64,000 nucleotides of DNA from Rhodopseudomonas faecalis (lineage in GTDB: Bacteria; Pseudomonadota; Alphaproteobacteria; Rhizobiales; Xanthobacteraceae), in assembly GCF_003217325.1 (NCBI RefSeq), contig NZ_QJTI01000022.1:1-64000 (forward strand). The letters run 5' to 3'. The notes under the pieces were generated by a model. That model saw only the letters and a list, made by a program, of their open reading frames with translations, searched no databases and was not told the DNA's origin. Numbering within the stretch: position 1 is the first letter of the stretch; each line of letters opens with the position of its first letter. The position numbers and the translations under genes are program-made. Shown here piece by piece: positions 1-8,579 of the stretch.

Positions 1-210
1 ATCCTGGCTGCCATGATCGCCTATCTGCTGCTGCGGATCGCCGCGCGCGAAAGCCGCCTCGTCATGCCCGCGATACGCTTCGCCGGTCTGGTCGCCGCAT
101 CCCTGTTCACGCGAAAACAGCTCGCCGAGATCGACCGGCCTCCCAAGGTCAACCCTTCCGCCGCCCGCCCGCGTGTCTCGCCCGACCAGATGAGCTTCTG
201 CTATGTATGA
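1..210 (+). pseudogene. C-terminal end of a transposase (cut by window edge)
   Basis: The reading frame is already open at base 1 and stops at 208-210, so only about the last 69 residues are visible. The helix-rich stretch around AMIAYLLLRIAARES, followed by a basic tail, resembles the C-terminus of IS4-type DDE transposases, where a Y..R...E signature lies near the end. No catalytic residues, terminal inverted repeat or target duplication can be seen. Whether the full element is intact upstream cannot be judged. It could also be the tail of another DDE family. Confidence 0.5.
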
Positions 211-297
211 CTTTCCCCGGACAGCCGTGCCCGCGTGCGGGGAGAGGAAGCATGCCGCGCGCGCGGCGAGTGCCGTGGGGTGAGAGCCGCGCCGAAC

Positions 298-1851
298 TCA
301 TGAACTCGCTGCGGCGCTGCGGCGCGGCTGCTGAGTGGCCATCCAATCTTCCAGCGCCGCGATCTGCGTAGCCGACAGCCGCAGGCCGAGTTTCGAGCGG
401 CGCCACACCACATCTTCGGCGGTCACTGCCCATTCGTGGTCGATCAGATAGCGCAGTTCGCGCTCGGTCAGCGTCGCGCCGAATTCACGGCCGAGATCGG
501 CCATGGTCGCAGCATCGCCGAGCCACAGGCGAGCGCGGGTGCCATAGGCGGTGATCAGCCGCCGGGCATGGCCGTCAGCCAGGAACGGATAGTCGCGCCG
601 CAGCGCACGGATCTGCTCATCGACCGCAAACACGTCGAACTCACCGCCGGGCAGCGGCGCTGTAGCGGTCCAGCCTTCGGCGGCCTTGGTGCCGTGCAGA
701 AAGGGCGCAAGCCGCTCGAGCGCTTCTTCGGCGAGCCGGCGATAAGTGGTGATCTTGCCGCCGAATATGCTGAGCAGCGGCGCGCCGCCCGCAGGATGGT
801 CGAGCTCGAACACATAATCGCGGGTCGCGGCCTTGGCTTCGCTGGCGCCGTCATCATAGAGCGGCCGCACCCCGGAAAAGGTCCAGACCACATCGCTCGG
901 CTGCACCGGCTTCGCCAGATATTCGCTGACCGCGCGGCACAGATAGTCGATCTCCTCGGCACTGGCCTCAACCTTGGCCGGATCACCGTGATAATCGCGG
1001 TCGGTGGTGCCGATCAGCGAGAACTCGTCCTGATACGGAATCACGAATACGATGCGGCCGTCGGCATTTTGGAAGATGTAGGCGCGGTCATGGTCATAAA
1101 GCTTGCGCACCACGATGTGCGAGCCCTGCACCAGCCGCACCTTAACCTTGGGCTGCACCTTGGAGCCCGCCGCCAGCACCTGATCGACCCAGGGCCCGGC
1201 GGCATTGACCAGCACCCGCGCCAAAATGGTGTCGCGCCGGCCGGTGTGGGCATCCTCGACAGTGACGCGCCAGCCATCGCGCTGCTGGGTGATCTCGACA
1301 GCGCGGCTGCGGGTGCGGATTTCGGCGCCGCGATCGGCAGCATCGCGCGCGGTCAGCAGCACCAAGCGGGCGTCATCGACAAAGCAGTCGGAATATTCAA
1401 AGCCGCGGTGGAATTTGCCGGGGATCAGCGGCTTGCCGACCTCGGCGGTGGCAAGATCGAGCGCGCGGGTCGGCGGCAGCAATCTGCGGCCGCCGATATA
1501 GTCGTACAGAAACAGCCCGAGCCGCAGCCGCCAGGCGGGGCGCAGCCCGTCATGATGCGGCAGCACGAAGCGCAGCGGCGAGATCACATGCGGCGCGATC
1601 CGCCACAGCCGTTCGCGCTCGATCAGCGATTCACGCACCAGGCGGAACTCGAAATATTCGAGATAGCGCAGCCCGCCATGGATCAGCTTGGTCGACCAGG
1701 ACGAGGTGCCGCTGGCCAGATCATTCATTTCGCACAGGAACACGGAGTTGCCGCGCCCAGCCGCATCGCGGGCGATGCCGCAGCCATTGATGCCGCCACC
1801 GATGATGGCAAGGTCAAAGACCTGAGCCACCGCAGCTCCTTGTGCGTCCAA
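298..1851 (-). CDS. glpD: Glycerol-3-phosphate dehydrogenase (FAD-dependent)
   Basis: Oxidises sn-glycerol 3-phosphate to dihydroxyacetone phosphate and passes electrons to quinone at the inner membrane. The 517 residues match the usual length of about 500. The FAD-binding motif GGGINGCGIARDAAGRG lies at about residues 18-34, followed by the family signature around SWSTKLIHGGLRYLE at about 51-65. The C-terminal DAO_C region, with RELRYLIDHEWAVTAEDV, closes the protein. It lies 100 bp downstream of glpR on the same strand, and that gap contains large inverted repeats that look like GlpR operators. Glycerol uptake and kinase genes are not in the window. Confidence 0.95.
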   Translation of the reverse strand: MDAQGAAVAQVFDLAIIGGGINGCGIARDAAGRGNSVFLCEMNDLASGTSSWSTKLIHGGLRYLEYFEFRLVRESLIERERLWRIAPHVISPLRFVLPHHDGLRPAWRLRLGLFLYDYIGGRRLLPPTRALDLATAEVGKPLIPGKFHRGFEYSDCFVDDARLVLLTARDAADRGAEIRTRSRAVEITQQRDGWRVTVEDAHTGRRDTILARVLVNAAGPWVDQVLAAGSKVQPKVKVRLVQGSHIVVRKLYDHDRAYIFQNADGRIVFVIPYQDEFSLIGTTDRDYHGDPAKVEASAEEIDYLCRAVSEYLAKPVQPSDVVWTFSGVRPLYDDGASEAKAATRDYVFELDHPAGGAPLLSIFGGKITTYRRLAEEALERLAPFLHGTKAAEGWTATAPLPGGEFDVFAVDEQIRALRRDYPFLADGHARRLITAYGTRARLWLGDAATMADLGREFGATLTERELRYLIDHEWAVTAEDVVWRRSKLGLRLSATQIAALEDWMATQQPRRSAAASS

Positions 1852-1880
1852 TGCTCATCGCTCGCTCGCGCCTTGCGCCC

Positions 1881-1935
1881 TTTCGATTTGGCGAAATATG
1901 TTTCGTTTTATCGCAAATCGCAAGATAAAACGAAA
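1881..1935 (-). promoter_or_regulatory. Probable GlpR operator(s) upstream of glpD
   Basis: The gap between glpR and glpD holds a perfect 12-bp inverted repeat, TTTCGTTTTATC (1901-1912) and GATAAAACGAAA (1924-1935), separated by 11 bp. A second, shorter pair TTTCG/CGAAA lies at 1881-1896. TTTCG-type half sites are typical of GlpR/DeoR-family repressors. The position, 30-85 bp before the glpD start, suits repression by the adjacent GlpR. The assignment to GlpR is inference from position. Confidence 0.65.
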
Positions 1936-1951
1936 CCGCAACGCCTGGCCT

Positions 1952-2758
1952 TCACTTGGGCACGGAAAGCTGATCGGCCTCCTCGGCGGGCTTGCCGACC
2001 GTCACCACCACCTCGATACCGTTTTCGTCGCAGATCGCCTGCAGCCGCTGCGGCAGCGGCGCGTCGGTGACCACGGTTTTGACCTGGCTGAGATGGGCGA
2101 TCCGCACCGGGGCGTGGCGCTGCAGCTTGGTGGCGTCGGCGACCAGCACCACGCTGCGGGCATTGGCGATGATCGCCTGCGCGGCGCGCACCTCGCGGTA
2201 GTCGAAGTCGAGCAGCGCGCCGTCATCATCGATCGCCGAGGCGCCGATGATCGCGTAGTCGACCTTGAACTGCTCGATCAGATCGATCGCCGCCGAGCCG
2301 ATCACCGCGCCGTCGGCGCGGCGCACCGAGCCGCCGGCCACGATCACCTCGATCTTGGGCTGGCGGTAGAGTTGCATCGCGACGTTGAGATTGTTGGTGA
2401 TCACCAATAGGTCCTGATGGCTGCGCAGCGCGCTCGCCACTTCCTCGGTGGTGGTGCCGATGGTGATGAACAGCGAGCTGCCATTGGGGATCAGCGCGGC
2501 GGCGGCCATACCGATCGCCTTCTTCTCGTCGGCGGCGACGAACCGCCTCGCCTCATAAGCGAGGTTCTCGACACCCGAGGCGATCACCGCGCCGCCATGA
2601 ACCCGCGTCAACGAGCGGCTTTCGCACAGATCGTTGAGATCCTTGCGAATGGTTTGCGCAGACACTTCGAAGCGGCGGGTCAGGTCATCGACCATTACAC
2701 GCCCCTGCGCGCGCGCGATGCTGAGGATTTCGGCCTGTCGATGCGTCAGTCCAACCAC
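1952..2758 (-). CDS. glpR: DeoR-family repressor of glycerol metabolism
   Basis: A 268-residue DeoR-family regulator. An N-terminal winged helix-turn-helix at about residues 5-57 (RQAEILSIARAQGRV, then VSAQTIRKDLNDL) is followed by the DeoR effector domain that binds phosphorylated sugars, with the hinge sequence RVHGGAV at about 54-60. It lies directly upstream of glpD on the same strand, which identifies it as GlpR with sn-glycerol 3-phosphate as likely inducer. Palindromic sites before glpD are its probable target. The start is the most upstream ATG and leaves the HTH at the expected distance from the N-terminus. Confidence 0.85.
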   Translation of the reverse strand: MVGLTHRQAEILSIARAQGRVMVDDLTRRFEVSAQTIRKDLNDLCESRSLTRVHGGAVIASGVENLAYEARRFVAADEKKAIGMAAAALIPNGSSLFITIGTTTEEVASALRSHQDLLVITNNLNVAMQLYRQPKIEVIVAGGSVRRADGAVIGSAAIDLIEQFKVDYAIIGASAIDDDGALLDFDYREVRAAQAIIANARSVVLVADATKLQRHAPVRIAHLSQVKTVVTDAPLPQRLQAICDENGIEVVVTVGKPAEEADQLSVPK

Positions 2759-2866
2759 GAAGCACTCCGTTGTGTGATCGCGGCATGGTGATCGGCTTCA
2801 CCACGTCGGTCAACGGACAGACGAGTATCGGCGCCATGCCTGCTCAGCGCGGCAACGGCAATGGCG

Positions 2867-3484
2867 TTACGCCGGGCGCACCATCTCGAACATCGCCTCG
2901 GGGCGCACCTCAAAATAGTCGCCGCCGCGGCCAGCGCGCAGGATCGGATGCGCGAGCGCGGTCTGATAGATGCCGTCCTGGATCAGCCGGCGATCGATAT
3001 GCACGGCAATCACTTCGCCGATGGTGAGCCAGGCCTCGGCGGGGCGGCCGTCGGCACCTTGCAGCCGGATGATCTGGGTGAGCTTGCACTCGAACGCCAC
3101 CGGGCTTTCGGCCACGCGCGGCACCTGCACCAGCCGGCACGGCTGCGCGGTCAGCCCGGCAAGTTCAAATTCGCTGACCTCGGCCGGCACGGTGGCCGCA
3201 GTGGCATTCATCGCCTGCGCCAGTTCCATGGTCGCCAGATTCCAGACGAATTCGCCGGTCGCCTCGATATTGGCGATGGTGTGTTTCCAGCTGACGCTGG
3301 AGAAACCGATCAGCGGCGGGTGATAGCAGAACGCATTGAAGAAGCTGTAGGGCGCCAGATTGAGCGCGCCGCTGCGGCTGCGCGAAGCGATCCAGCCGAT
3401 CGGGCGCGGCGCCACGATGGCGTTGAACGGATCGTGCTTCAGGCCATTGCCGGCCTTGGGTTCATAAAAATGCGTTTCGGTCAC
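2867..3484 (-). CDS. Flavin reductase-like FMN-binding protein
   Basis: A split-barrel flavin reductase of about 205 residues. The hallmark APRPIGWIASRS lies near residue 20, followed by NLAPYSFFNAFCYHPP, which forms the FMN pocket in this family (DIM6/NTAB-like). I prefer the GTG start at 3484, five bases after the stop of the upstream TetR gene. The longer frame reaching 3589 would overlap TetR and adds a non-conserved stretch. As the last gene of an efflux operon it may reduce a flavin or a redox-active substrate linked to the exported compound. The substrate is unknown. Confidence 0.8.
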   Translation of the reverse strand: MTETHFYEPKAGNGLKHDPFNAIVAPRPIGWIASRSRSGALNLAPYSFFNAFCYHPPLIGFSSVSWKHTIANIEATGEFVWNLATMELAQAMNATAATVPAEVSEFELAGLTAQPCRLVQVPRVAESPVAFECKLTQIIRLQGADGRPAEAWLTIGEVIAVHIDRRLIQDGIYQTALAHPILRAGRGGDYFEVRPEAMFEMVRPA

Positions 3485-3488
3485 GCGC

Positions 3489-4112
3489 TCATCCAGGGCA
3501 GCACTCCACGGGCGGCCGGCATGGCGCCAGCGCCGCCAGTACGAAATCAACCATCTGATCGAGCGTCGGTCCCGGCTTGTCGTCGGCATGCGCGATCAGT
3601 TGCGGGTGGAAAAAATTGATCATGGCGGTGCAGGTGCAGCTCGACGCCAGCGCGACGTCGGCCACCGCGAATTCGCCGGCCTTTTTGCCGTCGGCAATCA
3701 CTTCGGCAATCATCGCGGTGATGCGCTCGATATGGCTGACGCAGACGTCCCAGCTTTCCTCCATGGCGATCGCCACCATCTCGTGCAGCTTGGCATCGCC
3801 GACATAGCGCTCGGCATTCATGCGATGCACGGTGGTGATCAGATCGCGCAGCCGCTGCGATGCCGGCTCAGGACGCGCGGTGATGGCCTGCGCCGCCACC
3901 TCGACCTCGCCCATCAGCCGGCAAGCGACGCCTTCATGAATGGCCTTCTTGGAATCGAAGAAGCGATAGACATTGGCCGGGCTCATGCGCATCGCCTTGG
4001 CGATGTCGGCCACGGTGGTCTTCTGATAGCCGAGCTGCCGGAACAGCCGCTCTGCCACCAGCAGAACGCGCTCTCGCATTGCCAGCTCAGGGTGATCGGT
4101 CATCAGTGCCAT
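3489..4112 (-). CDS. TetR/AcrR-family transcriptional regulator
   Basis: An N-terminal TetR helix-turn-helix is clear: RERVLLVAERLFRQLGYQKTTVADIAKAM, then SPANVYRFFDSKKAI. An all-helical ligand domain follows. The frame opens with a TTG at 4130, but ATG at 4112 (or 4103) gives the normal short N-terminus. It sits between the RND pump gene (stop at 4131) and the flavin reductase on the same strand, so it is probably autoregulated as part of the operon. A perfect inverted repeat at 8425-8450 before the first gene is its likely operator. The inducer is unknown. Confidence 0.88.
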   Translation of the reverse strand: MALMTDHPELAMRERVLLVAERLFRQLGYQKTTVADIAKAMRMSPANVYRFFDSKKAIHEGVACRLMGEVEVAAQAITARPEPASQRLRDLITTVHRMNAERYVGDAKLHEMVAIAMEESWDVCVSHIERITAMIAEVIADGKKAGEFAVADVALASSCTCTAMINFFHPQLIAHADDKPGPTLDQMVDFVLAALAPCRPPVECCPG

Positions 4113-4130
4113 GTCACATCCAATTTTCAA

Positions 4131-7100
4131 TCATTCGGCCGCGGCGGCAAGCGAAATCCGGCTACGCGCATCCCGTTGCGGTGCAGCACTGGCGGCGCCC
4201 GGCCCGGTCTCGTCGAGATGCTTGCGGAACCAGAGCGCGTACAGCCCCGGCAGATAGAACAGCGTCAGGAAGGTCGCGACGAACAGCCCGCCCATGATGG
4301 TAATCGCCATCGGGCTCCAGAACGCCGAGCGCGCCAGCGGGATCATCGCCAGGATCGCCGCCAGCGCCGTCAGCACCACCGGCCGGGCGCGGCGCACAGT
4401 GGCTTCGACAATCGCTTCGCGCCGCGTCAGCCCGTGGGCGACGTCGCTCTCGATCTGATCGACCAGGATCACGGTGTTGCGCATGATCATGCCGGCCAGC
4501 GCGATCAGGCCCAGCAGCGCCACGAAGCCGAACGGCTGATGGCCGAGATTGAGACCAAGCGAGGCGCCGATGATGCCGAGCGGCGCAGTGAGGAACACCA
4601 GCACCAGCCGCGGAAAGCTCTGCAGCTGGATCATCAGCAGCCCGAGCATGATCACCACCATCACCGGGAACAGGATGAAGATCGAGGCATTGCCCTTGGC
4701 CGATTCTTCCACCGCACCGCCGATCTCGATCCGATAGGCCGGTTGCAGACTGTCGCGAATCTCCTTGAGCTGCGGCCAGATCGCGTTAGTGACGTCGGGC
4801 GCCTGCACGCCATCTGCGATGTCGCCGCGCACCGTGATCGCCATGTCGCGATTGCGGCGCCACAGGATCGGTTCTTCGTGCGCGTATTCGACCTTGGCGA
4901 TCTGCGACACCGGCACCGGCACGCCATTGCGCGAGCTGATGGTGAGATCGCCGATCCGGCTGAGATCGAGCCGTTCCGAGGCGACCGCGCGCGCCACCAC
5001 GCCGACCTTCTCGACGCCGTCGCGCACTGTGGTGATCTGGGTGCCGTTGATCAGCATGCCGAGCGATTGCGCGACATCCTGCGGCGTCAGCCCGAGCGCG
5101 CGGGCGCGGTCCTGATCGATCACCAGTTTCAGATACGGGGTCTGCTCGTTCCAATCGAGATGCGGATCGATCAGATTGCGATTGGCCTTGGCGATCTCGA
5201 GCACGCGATAGGCGATATCGCGCACCGTCGCGGCATCGGGGCCGATCACCCGGAACTGGACCGGGAAGCCGACTGGCGGGCCGAAATTGAAGCGATCGAC
5301 CCGGACGCGCGCTTGCGACAGATGGCCCTGATGCGCGGCCTCTTCGAGCCGCGCCTTGACGCGCTCGCGGGCTTCGACGTCCTTGGTGACGATCACCAGC
5401 TCGGCGAACGACTCGTTCGGCAATTGCGGGTTGAGCCCCATCCAGAACCGCGGCGAGCCCTTGCCGACATAAGCGGTGTAGGTGGCGATGTCCTTGTCGT
5501 CCTTGAGCAGCTTTTCTGCCTCTTTGACGGTCTCCATCGTCACATTGAAGGCGGTGCCTTCCGGATGGCGTAGCTGCAAAAACAGCTCCGGCCGCTCCGA
5601 CAGCGGGAAGAACTGCTGCTGCACCCGGCTAAAGCCGAGCACCGCCACGATGAAGATCGCGATAGTCGCCAGCACCACCGTGAGGCGATACTGCACGCAC
5701 CAGCGGATGCCGGCGCGCAGCGTGCGGTAGATGCGGGTCTGATACACTTCATCGGGATTATGGCCCGCCCGGCCGGCGAAATCGGGCAGCAGCTTGACGC
5801 CGATATAGGGCGTGAAGATCACCGCCACGAACCACGACGCCACCAGCGCGATCGCCACGATCCAGAAAATGCCACCGGCATATTCGCCGACCGACGAATT
5901 GGCAAAGCCGATCGGCAGAAAGCCCGCGACCGTGACCAGCGTGCCGGTCAGCATCGGAAACGCCGTCGATTCCCAGGCGAAGGACGCCGCTTTCATGCGG
6001 TCCCAGCCCTGTTCCATCTTCACCACCATCATCTCGACCGCGATGATGGCGTCATCGACCAGCAGCCCGAGCGCGATGATCAGCGCGCCGAGCGTGACGC
6101 GATGCAGATCAATGGACATGGTGTTCATCACCAGAAACACGATCGCCAGCACCAGCGGCACCGACAGCGCCACCACCAAGCCGGTGCGCCAGCCGAGCGC
6201 CAGAAAACTGACGAACAGCACGATCACCAGCGCTTCCACGAACGAGCGCATGAACTCGCCGACCGCGTGTTCGACCACCAGCGGCTGATCGGCAATCTGC
6301 TCGATGCTGATGCCTTGCGGCACCTCGGCCATGAAGGTGCCGGTCGCCTTGGTGACGTTGTGGCCGACATCGAGAATATTGGCGCCCTTGGCGGTGACCA
6401 CGCCAATGCCGATCGCCGGTTCGCCCTTCTGCCGCACCATGTAGTCGGGCGGATCGACAAAGCCGCGCGACACGGTGGCGATGTCGCCGAGCCGGAACAC
6501 GCGGCCGTTGCTCTCGACCGGCGTTTCCGCGACCGCCTTGGCGCCGTCGAGCGCGCCGGTGACGCGCAGCGCGACGCGCTGCGATGAGGTTTCCACCGTG
6601 CCGGCCGGCACCACCGCGTTCTGCTTGGCGAGCGAGTCGAACAGCACCTGCGGCGTGACGCCGAGCGTCGCCAGCTTGGCGTGCGAGAAGTCGACATAGA
6701 TCTTCTCGTCCTGGGTGCCGTACAAATTGACCTTGGTGACGCCGGGCACGTGCAACAGATGCTGGCGCAGCGCTTCGGCGACCTTCTTGAGCTGCGCGTA
6801 GTCGGCGCCGTCGCCGGTCATGGTGTACAGGATCGAGTCGACGTCGCCATATTCGTCGTTGAAATTAGGCCCGATCAGATTGGCCGGCAGCTCGGCCTTG
6901 ATGTCGGAGATCTTCTTGCGCAGCTGATAGAACAGCTCCGGCACTTCCTTCGGCGGGGTGTTGTCCTTGAAGGTCACCGTCATCGCGGTGAAGGCCGGCT
7001 TGGAATAGGTCTGCACCTTGTCGAAATGCGGCAGTTCCTGCAGCTTCTTTTCGATCGGGTCGGCGACCTGGGTCTGCATCTCGGCGGCGGTGGCGCCTGG

Positions 7101-7262
7101 CCAGATCGCGGTGACGATCACCAGCTTGATGGTGAAGGACGGGTCTTCAGCGCGCCCGAGCCGCTGATAGGAGAACAGCCCGGCCGCGGCCAGCGCCACC
7201 ATCATGAACAGGATCAGCGCCGGATGGCGCACCGACCACGCCGAGAGGTTCATGCGTCGCAT
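4131..7262 (-). CDS. RND multidrug efflux pump, inner-membrane subunit
   Basis: A 1043-residue AcrB/MexF-type resistance-nodulation-division transporter of normal family length. It shows an N-terminal membrane segment (HPALILFMMVALAAAGLF), a large periplasmic domain, and the TM4 proton-relay pair in GLLVDDAIIAVEMM. The second repeat carries GMIMRNTVILVDQIE. It follows the membrane fusion gene by 12 bp and precedes tetR by a few bases, forming one operon. No outer-membrane TolC-type gene is nearby, so a shared channel is probably used. Substrates cannot be read from the sequence. Confidence 0.95.
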   Translation of the reverse strand: MRRMNLSAWSVRHPALILFMMVALAAAGLFSYQRLGRAEDPSFTIKLVIVTAIWPGATAAEMQTQVADPIEKKLQELPHFDKVQTYSKPAFTAMTVTFKDNTPPKEVPELFYQLRKKISDIKAELPANLIGPNFNDEYGDVDSILYTMTGDGADYAQLKKVAEALRQHLLHVPGVTKVNLYGTQDEKIYVDFSHAKLATLGVTPQVLFDSLAKQNAVVPAGTVETSSQRVALRVTGALDGAKAVAETPVESNGRVFRLGDIATVSRGFVDPPDYMVRQKGEPAIGIGVVTAKGANILDVGHNVTKATGTFMAEVPQGISIEQIADQPLVVEHAVGEFMRSFVEALVIVLFVSFLALGWRTGLVVALSVPLVLAIVFLVMNTMSIDLHRVTLGALIIALGLLVDDAIIAVEMMVVKMEQGWDRMKAASFAWESTAFPMLTGTLVTVAGFLPIGFANSSVGEYAGGIFWIVAIALVASWFVAVIFTPYIGVKLLPDFAGRAGHNPDEVYQTRIYRTLRAGIRWCVQYRLTVVLATIAIFIVAVLGFSRVQQQFFPLSERPELFLQLRHPEGTAFNVTMETVKEAEKLLKDDKDIATYTAYVGKGSPRFWMGLNPQLPNESFAELVIVTKDVEARERVKARLEEAAHQGHLSQARVRVDRFNFGPPVGFPVQFRVIGPDAATVRDIAYRVLEIAKANRNLIDPHLDWNEQTPYLKLVIDQDRARALGLTPQDVAQSLGMLINGTQITTVRDGVEKVGVVARAVASERLDLSRIGDLTISSRNGVPVPVSQIAKVEYAHEEPILWRRNRDMAITVRGDIADGVQAPDVTNAIWPQLKEIRDSLQPAYRIEIGGAVEESAKGNASIFILFPVMVVIMLGLLMIQLQSFPRLVLVFLTAPLGIIGASLGLNLGHQPFGFVALLGLIALAGMIMRNTVILVDQIESDVAHGLTRREAIVEATVRRARPVVLTALAAILAMIPLARSAFWSPMAITIMGGLFVATFLTLFYLPGLYALWFRKHLDETGPGAASAAPQRDARSRISLAAAAE

Positions 7263-7274
7263 GGCGCGCTCCCG

Positions 7275-8378
7275 TTAAAACGATAGCGACGACACGGTCC
7301 GGACCTTGTCGGCCGGATCGAGCTTATGGACGCCGAGCACCACCACCTGGGCGCCTTCCTCGACGCCGCCGGCGATCACCACCTCTTTGCTCTCATAGGC
7401 TTTGACAGTGACCGGCTTCAGCGTCAGCTCGCCGCCGGCGCCGACCACATAGAGCGAGGGCCCGGTGCCGCGATTGAACAGCGCCGACAGCGGCAGCCGC
7501 GCCACCCGGTCGCTGGCCGGATCGGCCAGGGTCAGGGTCGCGGTCATGCCGAACACCACGTCGTCATCGGCATTGGGCATCGAGAATTTGGCGAGATAGG
7601 TGCGGGTCGCCGGATCGGCGGTCGGGGCAATCTCGCGCAGCGTCACCGGATATTTCCGGTCCGGGTTCGACCACAGCGTCACGGTGGCGGTGCCGGTCTT
7701 GGCGCGGCCGATCAGCGTTTCCGGGATCGAGACCGCGACTTCCTTATCAGCGAGCCGCGCCACCCGGATCGCCGCCTGGCCCGCGGCCACCACCTGGCCG
7801 GGATTGATCAGCGTGGCGGTCACCACGGCCTTACTGTCGGCCGCCAGGGTCGCATAGGACAGGCTGTTACGGGTCAGTTCCACCGAACGCTGCGCGCGGT
7901 TGAAGCGGCCGCGCGCCTCCTCGGCGCTGGCTTTGGCCTGATCCATTTGCGCATCGGTGGACCAGCCCTTGCCGCGCAGCTCGCGAGCCCGGGTCTCGGC
8001 CGCCACCGCCTGGTTGAGCACGCCACTGGCGGCGCGGAACTCGGCCTCCGCCTGCTCGGCTTGCAGCTTGAGATCGGCCTCGTCGAGCGTCGCCAGCGGC
8101 TGGCCGACCTCGACAATATCGCCGACTTCGACTAGGCGGCTGGCGATCTTGCCGCCGACCCGGAACCCGACATCGGTCTCGATCCGCGGCCGGATGGTGC
8201 CGACGAAACTGCGCTCGGCGGCCTGCTGCTGATAGTGAACGGTGGTGACCAGCACCGGCCGCGGCTTGGCCTCGGCTTTCGGCTGGCTGTCGCCGCAACC
8301 GGCCAGCATCAGCAGCAGCCCGATGGCCAGCGCGCCACGCACCCCGCGAGACCCGGCGAAACCCGCAACAACCGGCAT
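7275..8378 (-). CDS. RND efflux periplasmic adaptor (membrane fusion lipoprotein)
   Basis: A 367-residue HlyD/AcrA-type adaptor. The N-terminus has a lipoprotein signal with lipobox LMLAGC (cysteine near residue 28). The barrel-sandwich (lipoyl-like) half motifs GFRVGGKIASRLVEVGDIVEVGQ and VTATLINPGQVVAAGQ flank an alpha-hairpin rich in A, E and R (about residues 105-165). A beta-barrel domain follows. It links the pump encoded downstream to an outer-membrane channel. It is the first gene of the operon, and its upstream region holds a palindrome. Confidence 0.93.
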   Translation of the reverse strand: MPVVAGFAGSRGVRGALAIGLLLMLAGCGDSQPKAEAKPRPVLVTTVHYQQQAAERSFVGTIRPRIETDVGFRVGGKIASRLVEVGDIVEVGQPLATLDEADLKLQAEQAEAEFRAASGVLNQAVAAETRARELRGKGWSTDAQMDQAKASAEEARGRFNRAQRSVELTRNSLSYATLAADSKAVVTATLINPGQVVAAGQAAIRVARLADKEVAVSIPETLIGRAKTGTATVTLWSNPDRKYPVTLREIAPTADPATRTYLAKFSMPNADDDVVFGMTATLTLADPASDRVARLPLSALFNRGTGPSLYVVGAGGELTLKPVTVKAYESKEVVIAGGVEEGAQVVVLGVHKLDPADKVRTVSSLSF

Positions 8379-8424
8379 CTGACGTCCTTCCCGTTGAGAT
8401 CGTTTGTCAGAAACTGGCGTGAGG

Positions 8425-8450
8425 GCTGACGAATGTCAATAATCGTCAGC
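8425..8450 (-). promoter_or_regulatory. Probable TetR operator before the efflux operon
   Basis: A perfect inverted repeat GCTGACGA (8425-8432) and TCGTCAGC (8443-8450) with a 10-bp spacer lies about 50-70 bp before the membrane fusion gene start. Size and placement fit a TetR-family dimer site, and the operon encodes a TetR protein. The link between the two is inference. Confidence 0.5.
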
Positions 8451-8579
8451 GATCAATTTCGGTAACCTCAATGCGACATTAACGGGCTGTCGCAAGCTTG
8501 ATCCGGCGCCCGGCAGCGCCGGCCTCACGTCTCGGCAATCCGCAACCAAACAATCCAAGCTGCCCGACAGGCGCCAAGG

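Noticed and set aside
436-2070. 544-codon plus-strand frame opposite glpD
   Set aside because: It is an antisense shadow of a well-conserved dehydrogenase gene.
3588-5573. 661-codon plus-strand frame opposite tetR and the RND pump
   Set aside because: It is an antisense shadow with histidine/arginine/glutamine-biased composition and no domain. The minus-strand genes are clear.
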